Assembly (NCBI GenBank): GCA_022844275.1
Contig: JALHMB010000001.1
Location: forward strand, 186,001-250,000
DNA length: 64,000 nt
DNA from: Hyphomicrobiaceae bacterium
GTDB taxonomy: Bacteria; Pseudomonadota; Alphaproteobacteria; Rhizobiales; Hyphomicrobiaceae
Direction of reading: 5' to 3'
This document shows, in pieces, positions 17,154 to 26,348 of this stretch (positions within the stretch are counted from its first letter, which is position 1; each line of letters opens with the position of its first letter). The notes beneath the pieces were generated by a model. It saw only the letters and a program-made list of their open reading frames with translations. It made no database searches and had not been told where the DNA came from. The position numbers and the translations under genes are program-made.

Positions 17154-18146
17154 CTACTGGACCAGCCAGCCTTCTTCCTTGAACACGGCCTGGAAGCGCG
17201 CGTAGTCCCCATCGATGAACTTCGTGAGATCGCCGCCAATCAGCACGCGCCCCGACTGGGCCGTGCGGGCGACGTACTCCTTCCATTCAGGCGTCTCGGC
17301 GACTTTGCGCAGGAGATCCTGATAGAACGCCACGGCCTCGGCTGGCACCTTGCCTGGCAACGACGCAATGCGCGGCTGCTGGAACTGATCGATGGCGATG
17401 CCCTGCGACCTGCAGGTCGGAATGTCCGACCAGGCCTGCGTCTCGGTAACTTTCGGGCCTGCCGCCAGCGGCTCCCTGTTGAAGACGCAGAGCGGCCGAA
17501 CCTTGCCCGCCTTCCAGTTGCCGACGGACTCGGCGGGGTTATTGACGTGACTATCGAGGTGCCCGCCCGAGAGCTGCACGTCGGCCTCACCGCCGGACTT
17601 GTACGGCACATAGATGATCTTCGTGCCAATCGCCTTGTCGAGCAGCTTGGTGATCAGCTCGTCGGAGTCTTTCGACTGCGCGCCCGCCATCTTCCACTGG
17701 CCACCCTTGGCCTTGACGGCTTCGACAAAGCCCTTGGCATCCTTGATCGGGCTGTCGCCTTTCACCCAGATCATGAATTCGTCGAACACCATCGCGGCGA
17801 TCGGCGTGAGATCCCTGTGCGTGAACGCGACCTTGGCGGCGAGCGGTAGCACGTACATGTTGTGCGTGCCGAAGACGAGCTTGTGTGGATCGCCCTCAGC
17901 GCTCTTCGTGTAGACGTAGCCTTCGGCGCCGGAACCACCACCCTTGATCGTTACTATGATCGGCTGGCTCATGAGATTGTTCTTCTGAACGGCAGCCTGC
18001 ACCGCGCGCGCGAAGATATCCGTGCCGCCGCCGGCCCCGGCCGTCACCACGAATTCGACGGCTTTTGAAGGCTTCCATTCCGCCAGCGCAACAGGTGCAG
18101 GCAACAGCGCCACGGCGGCAGCAGCGAGGTATGCAAGCCTCTTCAT
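17154..18146 (-). CDS. tctC: TctC/Bug-type periplasmic solute-binding protein
   Basis: 330 residues. The signal peptide MKRLAYLAAAAVALLPAPVALA is cleaved before EWKPSKAVEFVV. The family markers are VVTAGAGGGTDIFARAVQ near the N-terminus and the conserved segment YVPYKSGGEADVQLSGGHLD in the middle. It captures the carboxylate in the periplasm and hands it to TctAB. It is the first gene of the tctC-tctB-tctA-lyase unit, divergent from an SDR gene across a 216-base region that probably holds both promoters. Confidence 0.9.
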   Translation of the reverse strand: MKRLAYLAAAAVALLPAPVALAEWKPSKAVEFVVTAGAGGGTDIFARAVQAAVQKNNLMSQPIIVTIKGGGSGAEGYVYTKSAEGDPHKLVFGTHNMYVLPLAAKVAFTHRDLTPIAAMVFDEFMIWVKGDSPIKDAKGFVEAVKAKGGQWKMAGAQSKDSDELITKLLDKAIGTKIIYVPYKSGGEADVQLSGGHLDSHVNNPAESVGNWKAGKVRPLCVFNREPLAAGPKVTETQAWSDIPTCRSQGIAIDQFQQPRIASLPGKVPAEAVAFYQDLLRKVAETPEWKEYVARTAQSGRVLIGGDLTKFIDGDYARFQAVFKEEGWLVQ

Positions 18147-18362
18147 CTGGACTTCTCCCTAGATCGAATGCGCCGTGTTTTCCGGCGCTTGGATGATGCA
18201 TCTTGGCTGTCGGTATCGGCGTGTCAACCGGGATATGGGCGACGCAGCCGCGCGAGCGGCGCGCACCGGCTCCGGTTTCCCCTGCTTACCAATGGTCGTG
18301 CAGAGCGATATGTTTCCGCAAACACAGAGAAAGTATCGGCGCAGAGAGAGGAAATCACGGAT

Positions 18363-19067
18363 ATGAACGTAAAGGGAAAGAAGGCGCTTGTTTTCGGCGG
18401 AACCTCGGGCATCGGCCTCGCCACGTCGAAGCAACTCGCAGCACTCGGCGCAACGGTCGTCGCCGTGAGCCGCAACCCGAACCGCGCCGGCGACGTGCCC
18501 AAGGGCATCACGCTCAAGCAATGCGACGTCCTGGACCGCGATGCACTCAGCAAGCTGTTCGAGGCCTACGCACCGTTCGACATTCTGGTCAGCGCCGCAA
18601 CCGGCGGCTCACGCGCGCGAGGCCCATTTCTCGAGATCGACATGGAGGGCTACAAGGCTTCGTTTGCGAAGCTCTGGGGCTATGCCAACGTCTTGCAGCT
18701 CGGCACACCGCACATGAGCGCGAATGGAACGATCGTACTGGTCAGCGGATCGCCGGCACGCAAGTCAAAACCCGGACAGGTGGCGCTCGCGTCCGTCGGC
18801 GGCGCGGTCGAGGCGCTGGTCAGGGCCGTTGCGCCGGAGATTGCGCCACGCCGCCTCAACGTCGTCTCGCCCGGCACGATCGACACGCCGATGTCATCGC
18901 TGACGGGAGCGGAGCGCGAAGAGGCCTATCGCAAGCAGACCGCCAAGAACTTGATCCCCCGCGCCGGCACGGCCGATGAAGTTGCGCAGGGCATCCTGTT
19001 CGTCATTCAGAACGACTTCGTCACCGGTACAACAGTCGACGTCGATGGCGGCTGGCTGCTGTCTTGA
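18363..19067 (+). CDS. Short-chain dehydrogenase/reductase (SDR)
   Basis: 234 residues from the ATG at 18363; upstream in-frame codons do not resemble protein. The NAD(P)-binding motif FGGTSGIGLA is at the N-terminus. The usual NNAG is replaced by SAATGG, and the YxxxK of the active site is not evident: the equivalent region reads GSPARKSKPGQVALASVGGAVEAL. The C-terminal DFVTGTTVDVDGG is typical. It may therefore be a divergent SDR with altered catalysis. It is followed after 39 bases by a second SDR gene and is divergent from the tct operon, so it may work on the same imported acid. Confidence 0.8.
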   Translation: MNVKGKKALVFGGTSGIGLATSKQLAALGATVVAVSRNPNRAGDVPKGITLKQCDVLDRDALSKLFEAYAPFDILVSAATGGSRARGPFLEIDMEGYKASFAKLWGYANVLQLGTPHMSANGTIVLVSGSPARKSKPGQVALASVGGAVEALVRAVAPEIAPRRLNVVSPGTIDTPMSSLTGAEREEAYRKQTAKNLIPRAGTADEVAQGILFVIQNDFVTGTTVDVDGGWLLS

Positions 19068-19106
19068 GCGAAGCGCGCGACTGCGCCGGTCATCGTGGAG
19101 CAGGTC

Positions 19107-19847
19107 ATGAGTGATGCACAGGATCTGCGCGGCCGTGTTTGCCTCGTGACGGGAGCGTCACGGGGCATCGGTCGTGCCATAGCACTCGCGCTGGCAGGGG
19201 CGGGCTGCGATGTCGCCATCAACTGCCGCTCGCGTATTGATGAAGCAGAGCGCGTCGCGGCGGATGTGACAGCTTTGGGACGTCGTGCGATCGTCGTTCA
19301 AGCCGACGTCGCGCAAGCGTCTGCTGTTGCCGCTATGATCGCCGAAATCAACAACGCGCTTGGCCCGACCGATATTCTGATCAACAACGCCGGTATTGGT
19401 TTGCACCGCGGCATCGATGATCTGACGGAGGCGGATTTCGACGAGACCATTGCCGTCAATCTGAAGTCGGCTTTTTTGTGCACGCAGGCTGTCCTCCCGC
19501 ACATGCGCGCGCAGAAGTGGGGCCGCATCGTCAGCATTTCTTCCGGCGCCGCGCGAGGCGCGGGCAGCATCGGCCTACATTACAATGCCTCCAAGGCGGG
19601 CATGGAGGGACTGACGCGCGGCTATGCTGCGCGACTGGCCAAGGAAGGCATCACGGTCAATGCCGTTGCGCCATCCTTGATCGAGACGGAGATGATGCCT
19701 CTCACTGCCGCGAATGCGGCCGCACGCATCCCGGTCGGCCGAGCTGGCCAATCGGAGGAGGTCGCGCAGGCGACTTTGATGGTCCTCGGCAATGCCTACA
19801 TCACCGGCCAGACCATCCACCTCAATGGCGGCATGAGCTTCAATTGA
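19107..19847 (+). CDS. SDR oxidoreductase, FabG-like
   Basis: 246 residues from ATG 19107, with GGAGCAGG immediately upstream. Classical SDR: TGASRGIGRAIA binds NAD(P), NNAG follows at about residue 86, the catalytic Ser is in SISSGAARG and the Tyr/Lys pair in YNASKAGMEGL, and the C-terminus reads YITGQTIHLNGG. It resembles 3-oxoacyl-ACP reductase, but the location beside another SDR and the tct/DapA-like unit suggests a catabolic ketone/alcohol step rather than fatty acid synthesis. It is probably cotranscribed with the SDR before it. Confidence 0.88.
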   Translation: MSDAQDLRGRVCLVTGASRGIGRAIALALAGAGCDVAINCRSRIDEAERVAADVTALGRRAIVVQADVAQASAVAAMIAEINNALGPTDILINNAGIGLHRGIDDLTEADFDETIAVNLKSAFLCTQAVLPHMRAQKWGRIVSISSGAARGAGSIGLHYNASKAGMEGLTRGYAARLAKEGITVNAVAPSLIETEMMPLTAANAAARIPVGRAGQSEEVAQATLMVLGNAYITGQTIHLNGGMSFN

Positions 19848-20096
19848 GCTTGCTGCGGCTGCTGGCGAGAGCACTGTGGACTTCCAGTGCCACCGTGGCT
19901 TGATAGCTTCAATCTATACTATTGCAGTACAGTTATTTCTTGAATTCTCGCCGCATTTATGGGCAACGTGGTGATCTCGCACGAAGGGCCGTGTCCCCCG
20001 CATTGCGTGCGGCAGATCCCGGATCCGGCGACGCCGATTGATCGCCGTCGCGGCGCGCGGGAATTGAAAATCGAAATCGGCTCGAAGGAGCGCGTT

Positions 20097-20999
20097 TTGT
20101 TCAAGCACAGACCAATCGCGACACTATGCGTGGCCGGCATGCTGGCGCTTGTTTCATCCGCGACGGTCGCATTGGCGCAGGCGCCCGTAGAGGCGTCGCG
20201 GATCATCTCAATCGGCGGTGACATAACCGAGATTCTCTACGCCATCGGTGCCGACAAGCGGATCGTTGCCATAGACACGACGAGCCAGTTTCCGCCGGGG
20301 GCGCTGAAGGAAAAGAAAAGCGTCGGTTACATGCGCGCGCTCTCGACCGAGGGCGTGCTGTCGATCAATGCCGATCTCATCATCGCGTCCGATCGCGCCG
20401 GACCGCCGGAGGTCGTCAACGCCCTTAAATCGACATCCGTCAGATACATCGAGATTGCCGACGATTTCAGCGCGAGCAGCATTGCCGGCAAGACGCGGCA
20501 GATCGCGCAAGCCGTTGGCCTCGATGCTGCGGGAAACAGCCTTGCGGCACGCATCGAGCGCGACTTCGACAAGCTCGCCGAGCTGCGCAAGCAGATCAAG
20601 AAGCCGATGCGCGTCCTTTTCGTCCTCAGCACGGCAAATGGGCGGGTAACGGTCGGCGGCAGCCAGTCGAGTGCCGACGCCATCCTCAAACTTGCCGGCG
20701 CCGAGAATGCCGCAGCGGCCGTTTCCGGCTACAAGCCCATCTCGGATGAGGCTCTGGTCGAAATCAAACCTGATGCCGTCGTCACCATGCAGCGAACTGC
20801 CAGCGGCAGCCACGCCGCCGATCAGCTCGCCTCCATGAGGGGCTTGAGCGCGAGCCCGGCTGTATTGCTGAAGCGCATTATCGAAATGGATGGCCTCTAT
20901 CTGATCGGCTTCGGCCCGCGCGCGCCCGCCGCCGCACTCGACCTCATGCGCTGGCTCTATCCTGATCTGCCAATTACGCGAACCGGCCTTCATCAGTGA
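20097..20999 (+). CDS. hmuT: Haem/iron ABC importer, periplasmic binding protein
   Basis: 300 residues from a TTG at 20097, chosen because AAGGAG lies seven bases upstream and a signal peptide (ATLCVAGMLALVSSATVALAQ) follows. The mature part starts ASRIISIGGDITEILYAIGADKRIV, the standard opening of HmuT-like type III binding proteins, and the C-terminal lobe includes FGPRAPAAALDLMRWLYPDL. It should bind haem or an iron chelate in the periplasm. The permease start overlaps its stop codon. The upstream stretch near 19910-19945 is AT-rich and is a candidate for an iron-responsive promoter, though I cannot identify a Fur, Irr or RirA site. Confidence 0.88.
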   Translation: MFKHRPIATLCVAGMLALVSSATVALAQAPVEASRIISIGGDITEILYAIGADKRIVAIDTTSQFPPGALKEKKSVGYMRALSTEGVLSINADLIIASDRAGPPEVVNALKSTSVRYIEIADDFSASSIAGKTRQIAQAVGLDAAGNSLAARIERDFDKLAELRKQIKKPMRVLFVLSTANGRVTVGGSQSSADAILKLAGAENAAAAVSGYKPISDEALVEIKPDAVVTMQRTASGSHAADQLASMRGLSASPAVLLKRIIEMDGLYLIGFGPRAPAAALDLMRWLYPDLPITRTGLHQ

Positions 21000-22087
21000 T
21001 GCAGGACATGACCTCCCCAATAGCGCGCACGACGCCGCAGCGGCGCGAGCGCATTGGGTATCAGCTGATCTTCGCCTCGGTCTTGTTATTGGTCGCAGCC
21101 GTTCTGGTATCGCTGTCGTTCGGTGCGACCGGTATCACGCTCGGCGCGCTCGGCCGCGTACTTCACGCCTATGTGTACGGCGCGACTGATTCCGCGGGTG
21201 TCACGGAGCAGCTCGTGCTTCTGGGCATCCGATTGCCGCGCACCATACTCGGAGCCTTCGTCGGCGCAGCCCTCGCCGTCAGCGGTGCGATGATGCAGGG
21301 TCTGTTTCGCAATCCACTTGCCGATCCTGGCATCATCGGCGTGTCGTCAGGCGCGACCTTGGCAGCCGTGATCACCATCGCCTTCGGCAAAACCTTTGCC
21401 GCGCCGTGGATGGCGGCCTTCGGCGTTTATGCCCTGCCTTTTGCAGCCTTTCTCGGCGGCTTTCTGACAACGACGCTGCTCGTCCTGATTGCGGGACGGC
21501 GCGGTCAACTCATGGTCGGCACATTGCTGCTGGCCGGCATTGCGATCGGCGCCATGGCCGGCGCACTCACAGGGCTCATCGCGTACGCGAGCGATGATCG
21601 GGAGCTCCGCGATCTCACACTCTGGTCGCTCGGCAGCCTATCCGGAGCGAGCTGGCCAAAGGTGATCGCCATACTGCCGTTCGTGGCGGTCATCGCCATC
21701 ATGCTGCCGCGCGTGGTCAGAGCCCTCAATGGATTTCTGCTCGGCGAGGCAGAGGCCTTCCATCTCGGCATCGATGTCGAGCGCATGAAGTGGCTCATCG
21801 TCGTCGTGACAGCGGCCTGTGTCGGCGCCGCCGTCGCCGTTGCGGGCCTCGTCGGATTCGTCGGTATCGTCGTGCCACACTTCATCCGGCTCATAGCAGG
21901 GCCTGACCATCGTATTGTTCTGCCCTGCAGTGCGCTGCTCGGCGGGGCTCTCTTGCTGTTCGCGGATGTCATTGCGCGCTTGGCGGTGAAGCCTGCGGAG
22001 TTGCCCTTGGGCATCGTCATGGCGGCGATTGGCGCGCCGGTATTCCTGCACCTCGTCCTGCGCCGCGGCGTCGGAGGCCTGGAGTAG
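20999..22087 (+). CDS. hmuU: Haem/iron ABC importer, permease
   Basis: 362 residues from the ATG at 20999, which overlaps the hmuT TGA; a GTG one codon earlier is also in frame. FecCD/BtuC-type permease with about ten membrane helices. Recognisable segments are LGIRLPRTILGAFVGAALAVSGAMMQGLFRNPLADPGIIGVSSGA and GLVGFVGIVVPHFIRL, the latter forming the contact with the ATPase. It forms the inner-membrane channel with HmuV three bases downstream. No haem receptor or HmuS gene is next to it. Confidence 0.92.
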   Translation: MQDMTSPIARTTPQRRERIGYQLIFASVLLLVAAVLVSLSFGATGITLGALGRVLHAYVYGATDSAGVTEQLVLLGIRLPRTILGAFVGAALAVSGAMMQGLFRNPLADPGIIGVSSGATLAAVITIAFGKTFAAPWMAAFGVYALPFAAFLGGFLTTTLLVLIAGRRGQLMVGTLLLAGIAIGAMAGALTGLIAYASDDRELRDLTLWSLGSLSGASWPKVIAILPFVAVIAIMLPRVVRALNGFLLGEAEAFHLGIDVERMKWLIVVVTAACVGAAVAVAGLVGFVGIVVPHFIRLIAGPDHRIVLPCSALLGGALLLFADVIARLAVKPAELPLGIVMAAIGAPVFLHLVLRRGVGGLE

Positions 22088-22090
22088 GCC

Positions 22091-22912
22091 ATGCTGGAAG
22101 CGCGAGAACTCGTCCTTGAGCGGCGCGGCCGCCGGCTTCTGGATGGTATCGATCTTGCTGCTCCTGGTGGCCGCGTCACGGCCATCATCGGCCCAAACGG
22201 CGCGGGGAAATCCATGCTGCTGAAGGTTCTGGCGGGCGAACTGGCACCGACAGCCGGGTCCGTTCGGCTGGATGGGCAAGAAATGAGCACGATCTCGGCT
22301 GCTGCGCTGGCAAGGCGCCGCGCGATGGTTCCGCAATCGACCAATCTCTCATTCCCATTCACGGTCGTGGAAGTCGTGCGCCTTGGTGCCTCGGTGCCGG
22401 GGTTCGATGGCATCAAGACGCGCGCGCATGAGCACGCGGATCAGGCGCTGGAGACTGTCGGCCTCGGAGGTTTCGCCGCACGCCTCTACAATGAGCTTTC
22501 CGGCGGCGAGAAGCAGCGCGTTCACATCGCGCGAGCCCTATGCCAGCTCGACGCAGCTCATCGCATGGACAGCGAAACGGCCGTTCTCATGCTCGATGAG
22601 CCGACGTCTAGTCTTGATCTCGCGCATCAGGTGCGGGTCCTAGACGAAGCGCGGCGACAGGCTGGGATTGGGCGCGCTGTCCTCGTTGTCATTCACGATC
22701 TCAATCTCGCTGCTGCTTGGGCAGACGACATCGTGCTCCTCAGCGCTGGTCGCATTCACGCGCGTGGAAAACCCGCTGAGATTTTCGACAATGAAATCCT
22801 GTCGGAGGCCTATGGGTGCGCGATCGAGGTCAATCGGACACCGCCTGCTGGCGTGCCGTATATGCTGCCGCATTTGCTGGCGGCAGCTCAGCGCAACGGC
22901 GAGGCCTCGTGA
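22091..22912 (+). CDS. hmuV: Haem/iron ABC importer, ATP-binding protein
   Basis: 273 residues. Walker A is GPNGAGKSMLLK, the ABC signature is NELSGGEKQRVHIARAL, Walker B is VLMLDEPTSSLDL and the switch His lies in VVIHDLN. The HmuV-type signature segment RRRAMVPQSTNLSFPFTVVEVV marks the haemin-transport subfamily. It powers HmuU and ends the hmuTUV operon; the next gene is on the other strand. Adjacent coding ends and minimal spacing argue for strict cotranscription. Confidence 0.92.
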   Translation: MLEARELVLERRGRRLLDGIDLAAPGGRVTAIIGPNGAGKSMLLKVLAGELAPTAGSVRLDGQEMSTISAAALARRRAMVPQSTNLSFPFTVVEVVRLGASVPGFDGIKTRAHEHADQALETVGLGGFAARLYNELSGGEKQRVHIARALCQLDAAHRMDSETAVLMLDEPTSSLDLAHQVRVLDEARRQAGIGRAVLVVIHDLNLAAAWADDIVLLSAGRIHARGKPAEIFDNEILSEAYGCAIEVNRTPPAGVPYMLPHLLAAAQRNGEAS

Positions 22913-23056
22913 AGGCCTACTTGCCCCACTCATCGACCTAGCGATGGAATGGTCGTGTGTGTGGTGCTTGCAGCCAGTGCGCTGGGTGCGCAACTTGATG
23001 CACAGGCGTGCTCTGCCAACTTCCAACGACCGTCGCAGGCGCCGGGCTAGCTGGCA

Positions 23057-23524
23057 TCAGCGCGTGTCGAGCGGCAGCGCGCTAGAATGCTTGACTTGCC
23101 CGAGCGCGAAACTCGACTCGATGTTGGCGATGCCGTCGATGCGCGTGAGCGTATCCTTCACGAAGCGCTCGTAGTCGGCTAGATCGCGCGCGACAACGCG
23201 GAGCAGATAATCGCGCGGTCCCGTCATGAGGTAGCACTCGAGCACCTCGGGGCAGCGGCGGATGGCGTCCTCGAAGCGCTGGAGCTTGTCCTCCTGCTGG
23301 CGATCGAGCTTGATCGAGACGAACACGCTGACCGGCAGGCCGACCTTTTTCTGATCGAGCAGGGCCGCGTAGCGATTGATGATGCCCGCATCCTCGAGAA
23401 TACGCAGGCGCCGCGAGCAGGGGCTGGCCGTGAGACCAACCTTCTCGGCTAGGTCCGCGACCGTCAGGCGGCCGTTTTCCTGCAGCGCCGCGAGGAGGCG
23501 ACGGTCGATCCGATCGAGCACCAT
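23057..23524 (-). CDS. Lrp/AsnC family regulator (MdeR-like position)
   Basis: 155 residues from ATG 23524 (an in-frame start at 23542 adds six). The N-terminal helix-turn-helix (DRIDRRLLAALQENGRLTVADLAEKVGLTASPCSRRLRIL) is the AsnC domain, followed by the ligand-sensing RAM domain (about 75-150) with VLECYLMTGPRDYLLRVV. It is divergent from the AceE-like E1 gene, spaced about 140 bases. In Pseudomonas putida an Lrp-type regulator, MdeR, controls the AceE-like mdeB gene, so this regulator probably controls its divergent neighbour in response to an amino acid. Confidence 0.9.
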   Translation of the reverse strand: MVLDRIDRRLLAALQENGRLTVADLAEKVGLTASPCSRRLRILEDAGIINRYAALLDQKKVGLPVSVFVSIKLDRQQEDKLQRFEDAIRRCPEVLECYLMTGPRDYLLRVVARDLADYERFVKDTLTRIDGIANIESSFALGQVKHSSALPLDTR

Positions 23525-23666
23525 ATTAGCTGATTCCGACATCTCAGTGCCATTTTATGGCTGACCCAGCCAATACTTTGCCGGCGCGTGGCACACTTTG
23601 CAAACCCTCACTACGGCATCGGAGCTATTCTCGGTTAATCGCTCACGCCGCTTTTCCGAGGCCGCC

Positions 23667-26075
23667 ATGCAAGACGTCATCCCAGAAGACCGCGCCGCCA
23701 CGCTTGCCATGCTCCGCGAGTTGGAGCGCAAGGTACTCTGGCTTTCGACGTACCTCATCCACCACGCCAATCACGAGGTGGACCGTGGCGATGGCCTCAA
23801 GGTCGGCGGCCATCAGGCCTCGTCGGCCTCGTTGGCGACGCTGATGACGGCGCTCTACTTCCATGTGTTGCGGCCGGAGGATCGCGTCGCCGTCAAGCCG
23901 CACGCGAGCCCGATCTTCCACGCCATCCAGTACCTGCTCGGCAACCAGACACTCGACAAACTGCAGAACTTCCGCGCCTTCGGCGGCGCGCAGTCCTATC
24001 CCTCGCGCACTAAGGACAAGGCCGACGTCGACTTCTCGACGGGATCGGTCGGTCTCGGTGTTGCAGCGACGGGCTTCGCAAGCCTCATCCAGGACTACGT
24101 GCACGCCAAGGGCTGGAGCAAGGATTGGCCGAAGGGCCGCATGGTCGCGCTCATGGGCGATGCGGAATTCGACGAGGGCAATGTCCACGAGGCCCTCCTC
24201 GAGTACTGGAAGCATGGCCTCACGAACTGCTGGTGGGTCGTCGACTACAACCGCCAGAGCCTCGACTCGGTCGTCTCCGACAAGCTTTTCATGAAGGTCG
24301 CGGGCATGTTCGAGAACCTCGGCTGGGAGGTCATCCTCATCAAGTACGGCAAGCTGCAGGAAGCAGCCTTCGCCGAGCCCGGCGGCGAGCGCCTGCGCAA
24401 CTGGATCGCGGACTGCCCGAACCAGCTCTATTCCGCGCTCGTCTTCGAGGGTGCCAAAGGCTGGCGTCGCCAGCTCGAAGCGGATTTCGCCGCCCATCCC
24501 GACACGCTCGCCATCATTCAGCGGCGCGATGATACAACGCTCGCGCGCCTGATGACGAACCTCGGCGGCCACGACATGGAGAGCGTACTCGACGCTTTCG
24601 CGCGGGCGCCGGCGGACAAGCCTTGCTGCTTCATCGCCTACACGATCAAGGGCTTTGGGCTGCCCTTCCAGGGCCACAAGGACAATCACGCCGGGCTCAT
24701 GAACAAGACGCAGATGGCCGAATTCCAGACTGCGCAGGGCATTCAGAAAGGCGAGGAGTGGGAGCCGTTCGCGGGCCTTACGCTCTCGCATCAGGATATC
24801 GCGCATTACCTGGCGCGCGTACCGTTCAACGCGAAAGGCAAGCGTGGCTTGCGTGCGGATCGTATTCCGCTGCCGGAGACCGCGCCCCTCGGCATCACGG
24901 GGGCCACGAGCACGCAGAACGGCTTCGGGCGAATCCTCGACGAAATCGCGCGCCGCGGCGGCCCGCTCGCCGACCGCATTCTCACCATGTCGCCTGACGT
25001 CACCGTCTCCACCAATCTCGGGCCGTGGGTGAACCGGCGCGGGCTCTTTTCCATGGAGAGCCGCGAGGATGTGTTCAAGCAGCGCGGCCTCATGAGCCCA
25101 CAGAAGTGGGAGATGTCGCCGCAGGGCCAGCACTTCGAGCTCGGCATTGCGGAGATGAACCTGTTCCTCACGCTCGCGGCCGCGGGCCTCAGTCATTCGC
25201 ACTTCGGCGAGCGGCTCATTCCCATCGGCACGCTCTACGATCCCTTCATCTGCCGCGGGCTCGATGCGCTGAACTATGGCTGCTACCAGGATGCGCGCTT
25301 TATCGTCGTCGCAACGCCCTCGGGCCTGACACTCGCCCCGGAAGGCGGCGCGCACCAGTCCATCGGCACGCCGCTGATCGGCATGGCGCAGGACGGCCTC
25401 GCCTCGTTCGAGCCCGCGTTTGTCGACGAGCTTGGTGTCATCATGAACTGGGCCTTTGAATACATTCAGCGCGATGGCTCCGAGAGCGGTCAGCAGGGCC
25501 GGCGGTACGACGAGAAGGGCGGCTCGGTCTACCTGCGTCTGTCGACGCGACCCGTCGAGCAGATCCAGCGGATCATGTCGCCCGACCTCGGCAAGGACAT
25601 CATCGAGGGCGGATACTGGCTGCGCCGTCCAGATGCCTCGACCTCGCTCGCAATCGTCTACATGGGTGCTGTGGCGCCAGAGGCCATCGAAGCTGCGGGC
25701 CTCCTGAGCGAGGACCGGCGCGGCGTCGGCGTGCTGGCCGTCACCTCGGCGGATCGCCTCACCGCCGGCTGGCACGACGCGCAGCGTGCGCGGGAGCGCG
25801 GCCACTACGGTGCACGCGCCCACATCGAGACGTTGCTCTCGGCGCTGCCGCGTGATGCCGGGATCATCACGGTGTGCGATGCCCATCCCGAGACAATTTC
25901 GTGGATCGGCTCAGTCCACGGCCATCGCGTGCGCGCACTCGGCGTCGAGCACTTCGGCCAGTCAGGCTCGATCCAGGAGCTCTATGCGCATTACGGCCTC
26001 GATGCGGAAGCCATCCTTGCCGCCGCCGAGGGCATGATCGGGCGGCCCGTTCGGTACCGCAATCGCGTGGCCTGA
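23667..26075 (+). CDS. AceE/MdeB-like 2-oxoacid dehydrogenase E1 (transketolase superfamily)
   Basis: 802 residues from ATG 23667. It is a homodimeric-E1-type thiamine diphosphate enzyme: HANHEVDRGDGLKVGGHQASS opens the family, the cofactor-binding motif is GDAEFDEGN...VVDYNRQSLD, and the C-terminal half carries ISP-like segments ending in SWIGSVHGHRVRALGVEHFGQSG. It is shorter than typical AceE (about 890). Its divergence from an Lrp regulator matches mdeB/mdeR, where the enzyme handles 2-oxobutyrate from methionine breakdown; pyruvate or another 2-oxoacid is possible. No E2/E3 genes or methionine gamma-lyase gene are nearby. A clear terminator follows. Confidence 0.82.
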   Translation: MQDVIPEDRAATLAMLRELERKVLWLSTYLIHHANHEVDRGDGLKVGGHQASSASLATLMTALYFHVLRPEDRVAVKPHASPIFHAIQYLLGNQTLDKLQNFRAFGGAQSYPSRTKDKADVDFSTGSVGLGVAATGFASLIQDYVHAKGWSKDWPKGRMVALMGDAEFDEGNVHEALLEYWKHGLTNCWWVVDYNRQSLDSVVSDKLFMKVAGMFENLGWEVILIKYGKLQEAAFAEPGGERLRNWIADCPNQLYSALVFEGAKGWRRQLEADFAAHPDTLAIIQRRDDTTLARLMTNLGGHDMESVLDAFARAPADKPCCFIAYTIKGFGLPFQGHKDNHAGLMNKTQMAEFQTAQGIQKGEEWEPFAGLTLSHQDIAHYLARVPFNAKGKRGLRADRIPLPETAPLGITGATSTQNGFGRILDEIARRGGPLADRILTMSPDVTVSTNLGPWVNRRGLFSMESREDVFKQRGLMSPQKWEMSPQGQHFELGIAEMNLFLTLAAAGLSHSHFGERLIPIGTLYDPFICRGLDALNYGCYQDARFIVVATPSGLTLAPEGGAHQSIGTPLIGMAQDGLASFEPAFVDELGVIMNWAFEYIQRDGSESGQQGRRYDEKGGSVYLRLSTRPVEQIQRIMSPDLGKDIIEGGYWLRRPDASTSLAIVYMGAVAPEAIEAAGLLSEDRRGVGVLAVTSADRLTAGWHDAQRARERGHYGARAHIETLLSALPRDAGIITVCDAHPETISWIGSVHGHRVRALGVEHFGQSGSIQELYAHYGLDAEAILAAAEGMIGRPVRYRNRVA

Positions 26076-26108
26076 TCCGGTGATTGAAGACACCTGCGCA
26101 AAAGCAAT

Positions 26109-26146
26109 GGGCGGGGAGCCGAAGCTCTCCGCCCTGTCAGTTTTTC
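26109..26146 (+). terminator. Rho-independent terminator after the E1 gene
   Basis: Arms 26109-26119 and 26124-26134 pair over 11 bases (one G-U) with a CGAA loop, followed by GTCAGTTTTTC. It lies 34 bases after the E1 stop. The rest of the gap to 26348 shows no feature. Confidence 0.75.
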
Positions 26147-26348
26147 GCCCGCGGTCTTGATGCTGCTGGGAAGCTCGGGAAGCTCTAGTGTCCCGATTCC
26201 GAAGCTCGCCTGAGCACGATGCAAGTGTCCGAAGCAAACTTCGAAATCAAGCGGGGCACCAGAATCGTGAACTTGCCAATGTGATTCAGATCGAGAAATT
26301 CGCTAGGCACCAAGCCGCGAGACAAGGGCAAAGTGCTCGATCATCACA

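Noticed and set aside
23643-25886. A 747-codon open frame on the minus strand opposite the AceE-like gene
   Set aside because: Antisense shadow; low-complexity composition and no domain, whereas the plus strand has a complete thiamine-diphosphate enzyme.
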